A stretch of DNA of 53,193 nucleotides. Source: Fomitopsis serialis. Lineage: Eukaryota > Basidiomycota > Agaricomycetes > Polyporales > Fomitopsidaceae. Below are positions 1 through 11,393 of this stretch, one piece after another. The translations under genes were made by a program, and so were the position numbers. The notes beneath the pieces were generated by a model. It was not told the DNA's origin. It was given only the letters and a program-made list of their open reading frames with translations, and ran no database searches. The DNA is taken from NCBI RefSeq assembly GCF_022376445.1, contig NW_025955233.1:1-53193 (forward strand). The letters run 5' to 3'. Every line of letters starts with the position of its first letter. Within the stretch, counting starts at the first letter, position 1.

Positions 1-484
1 GAAGCTCGGAGACAAGGCGTATTATCGGCGGCGCAGGATGTTTGGGCGAGTCGGTATGCGAGCCGTGTGAGCAGTTCAACTCCCATGATGAGTCCGACGA
101 TCTCGGCCTCGTACACAGTGTGTCGCTTTGCAGATCCGAGGTGGTACCGGAGGATGTGTAGCTGCGGGTCGTTAGGGATGAAGAGTATGGCGGATGCTCC
201 AACACCGCCCTCGATTTCGGAGCCGTCTGTGTAGATCGCTGGGATGTCTTTCTCTTGCCAAGCTTGGTCCTCCTCTTCCGCTGCATCTTTGTCCTTCGCA
301 ATCTCTGTCTTGTGTCGCGGTGCCCATCCTGGGGGCTGGCGAGTCGCCTGGATCTGCTCGGCATTCCGACATCTGTCTAGTCGGAGGGCTTCAGTGAGTT
401 CGTGGAGGGGGGATTTGTGACTAGTCACGGGGATACGCGCATCCTGAATTCTATCGTAGAGACGGTCTACGTGAATGTCGTACT
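1..484 (-). pseudogene. LINE (non-LTR retrotransposon) fragment: RNase H domain
   Basis: The minus strand is open across about 160 codons and runs off the left edge of the window. It contains AIYTDGSEIEGGVGASAILF and then RYHLGSAKRHTVYEAEIVGL. These are the first strand with the catalytic Asp (TDGS) and the helix with the catalytic Glu (YEAE) of RNase H as found at the C-terminus of Agaricomycete LINE polyproteins. Upstream lies the usual linker with a PPGWAPR motif. The frame meets a stop (TAG) at about 490 and no reverse transcriptase is found upstream, so this is a 5'-truncated copy, which is typical for LINEs. The third catalytic Asp would lie outside the window. Family assignment is by recognition of motifs; the truncation is directly visible. 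Confidence 0.85.
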
Positions 485-1004
485 ACCTACCATGACGTTA
501 CCGTCCGGCTATTCGCCATTGCCGATGTCACTCTCGTCTGGTCAGCCAAGTAAGTAGCAGACACGCAGTATATCAACCACAACAGCTGATGAACGACTTC
601 GCAGAAGTTCACGGTCTACGATCATCTTAGATAGTCGCAGTTCGTCTCTGCTAGACTTCCGTGTCTCGCGTACTACGGACCGTGACCGGGAGTTGGTACA
701 GTCGAGGGGTGGGCGGACCGATGCTCGCTCGCTGATGTCGGTTTGTGTAACGTCTCAGTGACCTTCGTCGCGATTCGCAAGTATTCAAGGTTCGCAGGTC
801 TCGATACGTCGAACCCAGGAGCGAAGGTAGTATAGCACAAGTTACATCGAGAACGCTACACTAACAGTAAATACACAATCAGAGCAATACTATGGAGAAC
901 ATTCCAGTCAGAGCGATACAGTAACGTAAGAGCAACGATGACAACACAACGACATACACGACAGACGAGATCGATACATACGTTCGTAACATTAGTCCGT
1001 ACCT
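485..1004. other. Intergenic stretch without recognisable gene
   Basis: About 520 bases between the LINE fragment and the stop of zinc-finger gene A. I see no long ORF, repeat or RNA. The part next to 1004 would be the 3' untranslated region of gene A. Confidence 0.5.
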
Positions 1005-2116
1005 CTAGCGGCGGAAGTGGGGACCGTTCATGAGTTTCAGGAGGCAAGCGCCGCGGTGGTCCCGCGCCGCCTGGTCGAACGTGTCGGCACGGACGCGACG
1101 CCCGCAGTGGTCGCACCAGCGCCCATCCCTCCAATGTTTGAGCCGCAGATGCTTGAGCAAGTTTCCACGCTGCATCACAGCATCAGGCTCCCCCTCCGGG
1201 CACGCCCTGCACGTCACTGTCTCCTTTCCGTCGTCATCAATTGTGACGTCCTCAGCGATGTGCGGCTTGTGATCTGTGCGCCAATGGGCGTGCATGTCGC
1301 CGGGAAGGGAAGTATGCGCGCACGGCCCCCAGTTACAGTTGATTGCGACGGGGACGGGCTCGGGAAGGGCTCGGGTCCAAAGCCCGTGAGCCGTGCGGAC
1401 GTGCTGGAAGACGGCGTCCGACGACCCACGCCAGTCGCACAGAGTGTCGTCTTCGTTTCTCCAGCCACACGTGTACGTCGTTCGCCGCCCTTCCTTGGCG
1501 CTACCGCTCCCGCGGGGCCGTCCAGCGGTCTTCGGACGTGATGTCGGACGACTGGGCCCCGCCTCGTGTATCTCCTCCCGTGCGCGCTTCAGGCCGATCT
1601 GGACCTCGCCGACCGGCTCAGGAGGGGCGTGGGTATCGGGGAGGGGTGGGAGAGACATGGTTGGGTCCACAAACCCGTACGGAACCTGCAAAGCGGCAGG
1701 CGGGGGGAGTGGCATGGACAGCAGGTGCGGTCTGAATGCCCAGTGTGTGGGCAGACGGCGCGGGGCGGGGGCCTCGGCCAGCTTCGGAGCGGCGTACAGG
1801 TCGTAGTCAAAGAATTTGTCCGCCTCCCTGGAGGTGATAGGTGATATATGTTAGCAAGCCAGATAGACGTACGAGGAGTCGAAATCCTCACATAATCTCC
1901 TTGGATGACGGTTCTTGGGCGACAGAAAGTTCTCCGCCGTTCCAGTTGTTGGCCCATGGATGCTTCAGAAGGTCGTCGGTCTGCTCTGACGACCTGGAAG
2001 CCGGTCAGTCAGTCGAGTGGAGCGACAGAGAGACAACGTATCACGACTTACGGTCCAGGCTCAGGCTGAGAGTCGTTCGACATCCGGAGCTGGGCGTCGT
2101 AGATGGAGATGGGCAT
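1005..2116 (-). CDS. Zinc-finger protein, copy A (intact, three exons, 329 aa)
   Basis: Spliced minus-strand gene with exons 2116-2052, 1993-1892 and 1827-1005, joined by GT-AG introns; the total is exactly 330 codons. The longest single ORF hides the first two exons. The N-terminus (starting MPISIYDAQLRM) is acidic with an EADKFFDYDLYAA motif. A basic linker with KRARE follows, then four zinc-binding modules: C-x9-C-x11-H-x4-H (TCGWRNEDD), C-x4-C-x11-H-x4-H (CNWGPC), C-x2-C-x16-H-x4-H (CRAC) and a final C-x2-C-x15-H-x3-C (WCDHCG). An acidic N-terminus, basic linker and fingers suggest a nuclear DNA-binding protein (inference). The start is supported by homologous first exons in copies B and D. 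It is the only full-length copy here without a visible lesion. I do not recognise a named family. Confidence 0.8.
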
Positions 2117-3035
2117 GTTGGAATATGATGCGGATCGATAAGGGCGACCGTGGAATGGAAGTAGAGTCAGGGAAATATAGTAGGGAGTAAGGGAGTACAG
2201 GACGGACGCGCGGATGGTAGAAGTTAGAGGGAGAGGACGACGGAGGACCGCGTGTTCAACTTTATGTGCAAACAGCTACCCAATCGAAGCCAAACACCGG
2301 CCTCGCAAGACGCGTCGCGGTCACGCCTCGTCTGCATCTCGCTTGGACGACCTCTGTCACGCCCGGTCCCTTCCCCGCGCAAACCAGCCCGAGCAGACGA
2401 GTCGGCGTGTTTCGGTGTGCCACTGCGCGTGCTGTGATTCGCTCGCGGGTCAACCCATGCAGGATTCGCCATGGATACGACGCACCATTATCCGGATAGG
2501 GAACAAGGGCGTCCCAATTTGGCAACTGCGTGAGGACCTCGCGCCGCGCCTCGACTTGCTGAGCCACCCGCGGTCACCAGCCACTGAACCGTCAAGATTA
2601 GTGGCGCCGTACGGCCCGTCCCAGCTCAAGCAAACCCGACTTGAAGTACGGAAGAGTCCCCGAGGTCGACGATGGCTCGTTCAAGATGCCCTCGATTCGC
2701 AAACGGACGGTCTTCATTTTCAAATCGGACTGCGGATGGTGCACCTCTCCGAGCGACCTGCTTCTCTATCCCGCAATGTTTCGCATCTGCGCGTGCTCGT
2801 GTCAGGCGAATACGAGACTGGATACATTCTCAGCGTGGTAAGGAACATGTTCAATTCGTCCGGGCTCTCACTCACCTCGCCACAATAGCTACTGTCTCGC
2901 CACCCAACTTCACCTTCCACCCGCCTCCAGCGTTTCTGTATTACATCTTCAGTGTCAGGACTGTCAACAGCGCAATATTGATCGACAGGACAGCGAAACC
3001 CGTCCATCGTTGGGGGTATATTCCGCCCATACACA
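2117..3035. promoter_or_regulatory. Putative bidirectional promoter region, module A (919 bp)
   Basis: Lies between the ATG of zinc-finger gene A (minus) and the predicted ATG of its partner (plus, 3036). It is clearly homologous to 10473-11393 between zinc-finger copy B and its partner. Shared blocks include CAGGATTCGCCATGGATACG and GGGCGTCCCAATTTGGCAAC, and the two regions have nearly equal length (919 and 921 bp). Short ORFs inside it look like shadows. The bidirectional promoter role is inferred from position and conservation. Confidence 0.5.
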
Positions 3036-4160
3036 ATGTGGCCGCGACCCACCTCCGCTTCGCCTGCCTTCAACGTACCTCCGTTTCACGCCACCGCATC
3101 ATTTCAATCACTGTTGGCCTTGTCGTGCAGCCTGGCGTGTATGGAGACTGAGTTGGCGAGCTGGTATGGCCTCAAAACGTACGGTAATGAGTTGCCTTGG
3201 CTCTAAAACGGTGAGCATTATTAACCGTGTTATGATACTGGCTTACCGACTCGGAGTCAACCACACAGGTCTCTGAACGATCTGAACTCGCAAGCCGATC
3301 GGGCGAGAGCATGCCTGAGGGACAGACGAGATTCTTTTCGACGTTCACGACAGATTTGTGTTCTTGGGGTCTGATGATCTTACTTCAAAATCGACTTCAG
3401 GTATCCGCCGGCGCGTTTCATTGCAGCATATGCGGAAAAGCGTGTCTATGTTCAAGGTGAGGCCCTACCTCGTTGTACGTACTTCTAACGTCGTCTCACG
3501 AGCAACATTGTCAACTGTCCACACAGATACGGTGCATCAACACCACATGGCTGCAACCCGTCCCGACAAAAGAACCTCGCGGATCTCTCACCCGGACCCA
3601 GAACGACTGGATCCTCGCGGAGCAGGTACTCGTGAGTGTTGTGAAGCCAACAAAACGAGCGATGGCCGTGGTATCAGGGGATCGCAGAGGCGCATCGCTC
3701 CATGGACAAGTCGAGCTTGCTTACCTGCACCGTTCTCCGTCTGTCACAAGGTGAGGCTTCGTTCCCTACATCGCATCGAGCTCAGTTCATGCGATGGCAG
3801 GCAGCATTCACTGGCGGGTTGGGCGAGATAGTAGCGAGCTAAGTATCTTCCACGCCCCGGTCAGTGAACACGTCATATGAAAAAAACGACACAAGTGATG
3901 ACTGACTAGGTCGCTGTGCCCCGATCTCCGCAGCTGCTGCACTGAAGGTGAGCTACGATGTGCGTCACTGTCATGGACGTACCACTCATGATCGAACTCT
4001 CTTAAGGCCGGACGCGTCCTGCGTCGCCCGGGGTGATGCGCATGGAAGACTAGACTGAGACCGCACGTCCGCGAGGTTCTACGACATGACGATACATCAA
4101 CTTGTGAGCAGTCGGCCTCCATACTCTTCAGCAGCAGCCTGACAACCATCTCCCTGATAG
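3036..4160 (+). CDS. Partner gene A, 5' part: unrecognised multi-exon gene
   Basis: Predicted start MWPRPTSASPAF at 3036 matches MWPSAHAASPVL at 11394 in module B. Downstream, exon-like open blocks are separated by plausible short introns. One intron of about 60 nt ends in CACAG at about 3269. A second, about 3461-3526, carries a CTAAC branch-point motif. An open exon at about 3525-3752 (containing DWILAEQVLVSVVKP and SLHGQVELAYLHRS) ends at a GTGAGG donor. Further 50-59 nt introns follow at about 3753, 3899 and 3950. The first exon has an in-frame TAA near 3205 unless an earlier donor is used, so the model is provisional and the copy may be damaged. I do not recognise the protein. It is divergent from zinc-finger gene A. 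Confidence 0.4.
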
Positions 4161-6600
4161 GCAGGTGTCTGTACGCACGTACCGTCGAGAACAATGGTTG
4201 CTCAGTCCGCGCTCCCACAGCGTCCACACACAGCCCTGGAGCGACATCCCGTTCCTGCCTTCTGTTCCAGCGTCGCAGGATATCGCCCCAGGACAACCGG
4301 CCGACGTCGTGCCAGGGGTCGCTATGCGGGAGGGGGGTGAGAGTGAGCGCACGAGCAACTGGGTGCGTGGGGCAGGTAGGGGGAGGAAGGAGGTGAGTGG
4401 CCGCCGCTTTCGAACGTCAGACACTTATGTATATCGTCGCCATGGTCCGAACAACAGGGGGGTAGGTGATGCGTGGCGACCCCTGCGTCTACCCCTGCCA
4501 CGTGGAGACCAGAGACACGGTTTATGGCGACGCTCGGGAACAAGTTCACGTAAGGATATCACATTCACTTCTTATTTACGCTGCTCAGTTCTGCGCGATA
4601 CATTCCTCCTTTGACAGGCAAGAACACAATCGAAGCCATCGATGTTTTGATTGCTGTCAAGAGGATGGGCCAGTCGAACGCGGTGGGTCCACCTGCCTCA
4701 TTGGGACTGATGAAGCGAGCGATCGGAGATCTGACGGGTATTGAACGCCACCTTTCTTGTTCAGCCACGTTCGCGACGGCGATCGACATAGCGGTGGTGC
4801 CTGGAGGCAACCGATCGAAACAAGAGCTCAGCCATGGCATCGCGAAACCCCCAGGCTTACATTGCTGGACACAGGACTCATAGAGACACGGCGGACGCGT
4901 AGTGACAAAACCAAACCAGCGACGATCGACGTACCCGATCGGCCAATCACAGAAGATCGGCGCCGTGCGCCCACGACACGACACGCGTTGACAGGTGTGT
5001 TGCTTCCGCGGCTCACGCTCTGCTTCCGTATTGACCCCGCCAATTCAGACGGACGAGGATTGGAATCGTACGCAGTCGTATTGCAGCAACACGCCGGCCT
5101 TCCCCGTGCCCTTTGCAAGCGTGGAACCGAGCCCGATTGCCACGACGTCCCAGTTGTAGGCCCACTACGCGCTGGCTGCGTGTCGTTCTGCTCCCGTCAC
5201 AGAACTGGCGTCGGCGGATCTGGGCCCCAATCGACGCGCCCACATGTGTATCCATCCCATGCGAGACAGTCGTCCATTCGTCCCGCTGAGGCATCGTTCC
5301 TGTGATCGATGGATCCTGCCGATCGGCAGGCTCTCCAGATCACAGGGATGCTGAAGTCTGTGGGTGTCTCCGTCATCGCACTCAGCGTTCGCACTGATCC
5401 CACTTCTATCCTAGCATGGCGGGCGATATCGGGCTGGATGCATCCTTCACAAATCGAGCTCCAGGCGAAAATCCTTCCCCGTCGCGTTGATCACGATTGG
5501 ATCGCCGCGCCGCGGGGCCAGCTCCAGACGATTCATGGAACAGGTCAGATCCACTCTTTCGTGCGTTTTCACTCCCCCTGACACGCCTTGGTTAGAACAC
5601 GGGCGCACGACAGCTTTTCATTCGGTGACGTGGCGCGCGCCCGTCACATCCCGTACGGTAAGCCACCCTTAGTCATGGGCGCTTGCCGACTGACGCGTCA
5701 TCGTCGACAGCACACCGACGTCTCGCAGCGCTCATCGCCGCGTGCGACTGCACACAACGGACGCACTGCCAGAGGAAGGTGCGCGTCATCGGAGGAGGCT
5801 CCTGCCATATTGGGTTCGCGCAGGTGAGTGTATCCGTGGTGGGGGCCCTTGTACAGTGTGAGCGAGGTATGCAGTGCGACGGCTGATACGCTTCCAATAC
5901 TACCAGGCGCGATCGGTCCCGTGGCATTGAGGAAGTGGTGTCTGAAGGCATCACTGGTGTTCGTCGGCCGACCGCGTGAGCGGCTCGACATTTCCATGGG
6001 TCCAACACTGGGATCGATGGGACGGATGCGATATTGCAGTTGAACGTGGTGAGTTTGTGGATATGCTCGATTGGATTTCGGTTCGCGCTGACGGTGGTGC
6101 ACTCTGTCTCGTTCCGGTTGAACCCGCCGATGCTTGCGTCGACACTTGTGCGCGACTCCGTAAAGGAAATGGCTCGTTCGTTTTGCGAACCGGTCGCGGC
6201 GGAGCTGCTACAGGGACGCGAGCGTAGCGCATCCGTGTACGGCGACGTGCGATGCGCGCTCGGTCAAGGTCGTCGGCACTGGCATGGGTGGGGTCTTTGT
6301 TGCACAACCGTACATCGATACCCGCTGCGCCGCCTTGATCGTCTAGAAGTGCAGCAGACCGTGGCTGACGACCACGATAGTGAACGAGCCGTGCGCTATC
6401 GCAGACGTCGCCTTCGATGTGTGGTATGTCGCCGGTCGAGGTGGGGTTGTATGTTGCGAAGGTATGACTGCTGGACAAGGTTCGTCATCGAATGCGCTGT
6501 GAATGATCACCGTTGCTCACGTACGTTCCATCCTTCCGTAGAGCGACGGTGCCGCCCCCGGTTATTGAAAGCGACACTGTACTTCATCGCACACCCCTAA
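4161..6600 (+). other. Partner gene A, 3' part or its decayed remnant
   Basis: The segment has several regions homologous to module B (13440-14300). At 4690-4737 one frame reads PASLGLMKRAIGDLTG, and at about 13804-13851 the matching frame reads PASLGILNGRIGDPTG. Both share the block TTGCTTCCGCGGCTCACG (about 5000 and 14284). The candidate introns after these blocks are only 19-27 nt, too short to be convincing, and stops interrupt the frames. The coding strand here is therefore not settled: the minus strand also has a long open frame at 4565-4984. A plus frame at 5309-5581 and GTGMGGVFVAQPYIDTR at about 6270-6330 look protein-like but are isolated. I read this as a diverged or decayed gene body. 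Confidence 0.3.
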
Positions 6601-7533
6601 TCAAACGTATCCGGTCCCGAGCATCGCAGCCATCTTCAGGCAGTATTTGATGAGGGTGCCCGGACGCATCGCCTTCCCCCTAGCGCACACCGCGCACTGC
6701 GTCTTGGGCTTCGCGCCGCCCTCGCCCGCCGTCTTCGTCTTCGCCATGGTCGGCTGGTGCGCTGTCCGCCAGTGCTGGTATGTGTCCCCCGGTAGCCCGC
6801 GGAACTGGCAAGGGCCCCATCCGCACTGCACGGGAGCCTGGGGCGGCTCCGGCGGATGAGATGCGCGAGGTTGTGCGCGCTGCGCACATGGTCCACCCCG
6901 CCTGTGCAGTCCCTTCCCAGGTGCACCGGGAACCGTCCTTAAACCGCCATATACATTTGTGCTTCGCCGGCCCTTCGTACTTCGCCCCCTTGGTCGGGTG
7001 ACGGCCCTCATCGTCGGGCGCGGGCTCGTCGCCCGCAGGAGATTCGGCGGCTGGAGTAGACTCGGAGTCGATGCCGACCGTATTGCTGGAGGGCGGCGGC
7101 GGCTGTGCGTAAGTGTCTACCGCGGAATGGGCATGCATGGCAGGACAGGGAGCTCAGGCTCGAACTCCCATTCAGAGGGAAGGGCGGGGCCCTCTGCCTC
7201 TGCTTGTTCGAGCCGATTGGCTGTCGCGCACGGGCGATCGGCGAGGAAGTCGACGTACGGATGCGCTTCCCTGCACGCAACAAAGGGTGAGTAAACAGAG
7301 ATGCTGCGGAAAGGGCTGGGATCCTCACATTATTCATTGATCGAAGCGTCGTAGGCGAGAGCAGGCTCTGGCCAGTGACCAGATATCTTGAGAGGTCGCT
7401 CGTCGATGTGGAGGACTGGAAGTCGGTCTGTCAGTGGTGTCGAGCGAGGTGAGACGGTATCAGGACTTACGAGCTAGCGCGAGGTTGAACGTCATCGTAA
7501 ACTGGGGGAGGAAGTCGTGGATATAGAGGGCAT
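6601..7533 (-). pseudogene. Zinc-finger protein, copy C (decayed)
   Basis: Same exon plan as copy A on the minus strand. The first exon starts near 7533 and is followed by GTAAGTCCTGATACC, the same donor context as in A. A second exon ends near 7328 at GTGAGG. The third exon starts near 7276 with EAHPYVDFLADRP, aligning with EADKFFDYDLYAA of A. The frame is broken at about 7128 by an in-frame TAG, and coding continues in another frame. Around 6890-6930 the finger region is spread over three frames: CTWEGTAQ, then VDHVRSAHNLAH, then QCGWGPCQFRGLPGD. The C-terminal finger (WCDxCG) is missing and the copy ends TLIKYCLKMAAMLGTGYV. At least three lesions make it a pseudogene. Confidence 0.75.
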
Positions 7534-7929
7534 TGTGTGCAGCGATCGGGTGGTACGACGAGGATTGACAAGGCTACCGGGATGCGGAAGCGGAAGGCGG
7601 GGACGTGTTGTAACGAGCAAGACGCGATGAGGACTTGGGACCTAGAGGGAGGGCGGAGCAGTGGCGTACCGTGATGAACCAGGTGCGTGCTCCTGTACGG
7701 TGGCAGCTTCACAGCGCCACTCATGGCTGCGGCATGGACGGTTAGGAGGAATGATCCCGGGGTAGTGGCCATGGCGAGTACGTCGATCATAGTTGTGGTA
7801 CGAAGACGGGGTGTTGGCTGACAGCCGGGTGAATCATGGGTTTATATAGACCGGAGGTCGGCTCAAGACGGCGACACCCTTTCGGCGAACAATGTACAAT
7901 GGTACTCTCGAGTGGCGACCGACGTCATT
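7534..7929. other. Upstream region of zinc-finger copy C
   Basis: About 400 bases between copy C and exon-like plus-strand sequence. A TATA-like box on the minus strand (TCTATATAAAC) lies at 7838-7848. The minus ORF at 7467-7790 overlaps exon 1 in another frame and has no family match. The 920-bp module A/B intergenic sequence is not recognisable here. Confidence 0.3.
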
Positions 7930-8910
7930 GAATGCAGCTGGACCTTCCAGCGCTACGTAAGCTCCGAGGCGTGCATGCGGGCGTGCTGGAAGGAGGCCTT
8001 GGCGAAGATACCACGTCACTTGAGCTTGCTGTCGAGAGCGAATACCGTGACAACGTTGGTATCATGGAGTTGGGCCCTTCCTTGAGAATGGAACCTTGCA
8101 GTCGCAGCTGGTTGCTAAATGGTTGTGAGTTCGCAGTATTTGGTCTGTCTTGGTAGTATTCTTTCTCGCATGAGTGCTATCGCATCTTTTCATCAGTTTC
8201 GATCACAATATGCTCTCCATGATGACGACAGGTCATCCTCTTCCCCGATACTACTCACGACGGACTCAAAAGTGGACACAGGCGAGCGTCTCGTTCTACT
8301 GCGGAGTTGGACGACTCGTGTTGCGCGAGGGGCACCATCATGGAGCGGAGGGCTGGCTCAGCGCGGAAGATTATGCAAGTCGTTGCGAAGCTGCCGGAGT
8401 CGTCCAGGGGGCCATGATATCGTCGCGGATGCATTCTTCGCATATCCGAACGACGTACGGTATCAAGTTCACTGCCCTAGGAGCGAAGGTATCTTGGGTC
8501 GTGTACGTTTCATCCTCGTTCAACGTCGTGTGTTACATGTCTAAATCTACGCATTCGTAAGGCTTTGGAGCAGAGTCTGGACCTTTGGTTCGAGTCCATT
8601 GCGATTGACGTGGCCTCGTCCCTACACATCCATGCAATCCTTCGTCAAGACGATCGTGCACGGTACGTCTTCCGTCAACGATGTCTACGTGTCTGACCAT
8701 GACACCTCTAGCGTTCGGAGCTGACAAGCTACCGAACGTATCCAGAAGCCATGCTGTCGACATCGTATCGTGGGCTTCGCTGACATCGGGCCCTTCCAGC
8801 GACTTCGGTCGTTCTCGGAACTTCGCTGTGTATAGGCGAAACTCCCTTCACTTATCCCGGTACCGTTTCAGTCTCTCGTTTTCATCGAGGAGTAGGGACT
8901 CGGAGTGATG
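7930..8910 (+). CDS. Exon-like plus-strand sequence of module C, unrecognised
   Basis: Short exon candidates follow copy C head-to-head. The clearest is an open block at about 8281-8487 starting ASVSFYCGVGRLVLREG and containing GWLSAEDYASRCEAAGVVQG. It is preceded by ACACAG and followed by GTATCT. A small exon FRSQYALHDDD at about 8197-8231 precedes it. Another block around 8560-8695 reads SLDLWFESIAIDVASS. I see no clear similarity to partners A or B, so it may be a different 3' part of the same gene or another gene. No Pfam-like motif is recognised. Frame and strand are inferred from splice-like signals only. Confidence 0.3.
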
Positions 8911-9172
8911 TAAGCTCAGAGATGTTGTCTTTGTATTAGACGTAGAATGAATGCCAGCAGTATTTCGTGGGGATAGCAATACTATGTGTAAGAGCAATAC
9001 AGAACGCAGGATGGAGGAGAACACAGGACGGAGAAGATGAACAGAATAAAGATAGCAAAAGTCTAGAGTCCATTGTACAATATCAAAGACATTGGTACAT
9101 AACGCATCCTAAGAGCCGCGAGGAAAGATCCTAGATAGTAAGAGGAGATGGGATGGGAACAGGTGCGCGAGC
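8911..9172. other. A-rich intergenic stretch
   Basis: About 260 bases, rich in short A- and G-rich strings, between module C and the stop of zinc-finger copy B. No gene or repeat seen; probably 3' flanking sequence of both neighbours. Confidence 0.4.
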
Positions 9173-10472
9173 TCAAGCATTACACAGACGTTTGTAGGTG
9201 GTCATGAAACCAGTGACACACTCGCGCAAATGGCAGCGGCTTGCACCAAATGTATCCCTCCGTTTGGGAGTGCCGCATGCATCGCACCACCGCATGGCAG
9301 GCCCTGTACGCCAATGCACGTCGCCCACATGACGCACGAGACTATCCAGTCTCATATACTTGCGCTTGTTCGGTGGGCAGAGCTGGCACTCGACCGATAC
9401 GCCCCACCCAGGTCACCCGCCTCCCTGTAGAGCGCCCGCTTGTGGTCGCCGCCACCCTTCCAGTGAGCGTACAGCTCCGCTGGCAACCCTTCGAACTGGC
9501 ATCCGAGCCAGCTGCACGTCGTCTTTGTGCGCTCCGGCTCGGGCGTGGCATATTTGCTCATGCCATGCACCACTTTGACGTGGACCCAGACGTCCTCGGC
9601 GGATCCACCGAACCCGCAGACGTCCGGTCCGACCCTCCTTGAGGAAGCGTGCACGACATCTCCGGAGGTTGCCCTGACGGAGGTGCAGATTCCTGCGAAG
9701 GTCCCGCGTTTGGAACAGGTTGCGGTGGGAGGACGTCAGCGCAGGGCGCCGGGTGGGTCGTGCCAGGTATCTCCGCCTGCACGGCAACCTCTACCTGGGG
9801 CTCTCGGTACACGCGTTTGACATGGTCTGCGCCTCCATCATCGTCTTCTCGCCTCCGTTTTTGGCCCGCTCCTGCCTCAGACGCCTCGTTGACCGGCTCG
9901 TCATTGTGCTCTGGTAGTGAGTTGTGGGGATGTATTCGAGAGGAAGCACCGCCGTGGTCGCTGCGCAACCTTCGGAGATTGTGGTGAGGACGCGGCGTCT
10001 TGGCCGCAAGGGCCGGTGACGCGGAAGTAGACAAGATGTCGCCGGGTCTGAGGTGCCGCCCGTCGCGTCGCTGCGTCGAGACGGCGTGCGCTCGCGCTAC
10101 TGCTGCTGCTGCCGCTGCTGCTGCTGCTGTTGTGTTGTTGTTTCGGTTTGCCCCGTCGTCGTCGTCGACTCGTACGCATTCCAGTCGAAATATGAGTCTG
10201 CCTCACTGCACACGCAGAAGCATCAGTGAACCGAAACTTGAAGTGATGAGGGGCAGAGATTCTCACTTTTCCTCTGCTGACAGGTCGGCGGAGAAGTAGG
10301 TCTCGCCGTATACGCTGTTCGCCTGGAATCTGGCAGGTCGTTGGAGGTGAACTGGCAGTCGGGCTGTGAGCAGCGTCGAACGACATTGGACGATGTGTCA
10401 GACTTACTGTCCTCGTCAGATCGGAATCGTGGTCGACAAAGAGAAGGAGGGGTCGTAGATGTAGAAAGACAT
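9173..10472 (-). pseudogene. Zinc-finger protein, copy B (decayed)
   Basis: Minus-strand copy with the three-exon plan of A and D. The start MSFYIYDPS at 10472 is shared with copy D. Exon 3 opens with EADSYFDWNAYEST, then a polyglutamine run (CAG repeats, about 10090-10125) that ends in an in-frame TAG. A one-base difference from D near 10035 shifts the frame into LAAKTPRPHHNL, followed by a basic QKRRREDDD linker. A second shift near 9620 separates this from CGFGGSAEDVWVHVKVVHG. A third lies before VECQLCPPNKRKYMRLD, MRWCDACGTPKRRD and the C-terminal CHLRECV. Exon 1 also differs from D by a frameshift. All finger modules are present but over several frames, so this is a pseudogene, about 8.4 kb from copy A in the same orientation. 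Confidence 0.75.
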
Positions 10473-11393
10473 TCGTTGTACGGATTATTTGGTATCGGGA
10501 GGATTGATAAGGGCTGCTGTCGTACGGAAGCAGAAGACAGGAAAGTATAGAAGGGCGCGAGGGATGTGAGAGGGACACGGGGTGGTAGTAGTCAGAGGGA
10601 GAGCGACAGCGGAGCGGACGTTCGATTTTGTGTGCAAACAAACACGCGAGGGAAGCCAAACACTGGAATCGCAGGATGCAGCGCGAGGTCCAGCGTGGTC
10701 ACGCTCCCAGTCCCCGTCCGCGCCTCGCTAGCCGACCTCTGTCACGCCCGCTGCTTTCCCCGCGCAAGCCAGCCCGAGCAGACAAGTCGGCGTGTTTCCC
10801 TGTGCACTGTCCCTGCCCTGATTGGCTCACGGGATAATGCACGCAGGATTCGCCATGGATACGACGCACCAGTATCCGGACTGAGAACAAGGGCGTCCCA
10901 ATTTGGCAACTGCATGGACCTCGCATCGCGCCCGACGACTGAGTCACCGCCACTATGCCGTCGGGCCAGTATCGCACTCCGGCCTGACCCAGCACGAGGA
11001 GAGCCGACTGAAGCCGCAGCTGGGCCCTAGAGATTCGCGCGAGCCTACTCGATACCCGCAGACTGCCGCCTCAAAGACGCGTTGTCTTCATCCTCACGCG
11101 GGTGGCGTCCCTCTAGACTCGCCTTCCCGTGCCAGACGCGTTTCCCGTTCACCTGAGCTCGATACGCGTCAGCTAGGGTACTCTGTGCATAAGTGGCGCG
11201 GCAAGGAAGGCTTCGGACCAATCTGTCCCGGCTCTGACCTCGCCACAACCCCGAATGCTCGCCACTCACCTTCATCTCCCGTCCCCCCCGTTCTCTAACA
11301 ATGCCACTCTACCCATGGGCCGTTGACAACGGGGTCTAATCGGAAGCGCAGCAAATCAGCCCGCCATTGAAAGAATATACTACCTGATCTCTA
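10473..11393. promoter_or_regulatory. Putative bidirectional promoter region, module B (921 bp)
   Basis: Homologue of 2117-3035. It shares CAGGATTCGCCATGGATACG (from 10844) and GGGCGTCCCAATTTGGCAAC, and its right part (about 11220-11290) still resembles 2865-2930. Order and spacing are the same in both modules, showing that the whole zinc-finger/intergenic/partner unit was duplicated. The regulatory role is inferred. Confidence 0.5.

Noticed and set aside
1017..1541. Plus-strand ORF of 174 aa opposite zinc-finger gene A
   Set aside because: Antisense shadow of a well-supported minus-strand exon; no homologous signal in its own frame.
5951..6478. 175-aa minus-strand ORF
   Set aside because: Low-complexity, Ser/Thr/Arg-rich composition with no motif, overlapping more protein-like plus frames. 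Probably a shadow.
9901..10659. 252-aa minus-strand ORF as a gene of its own
   Set aside because: It runs through the intron/exon borders of zinc-finger copy B in a frame that does not match the family except for short parts. It is an accident of the decayed copy.
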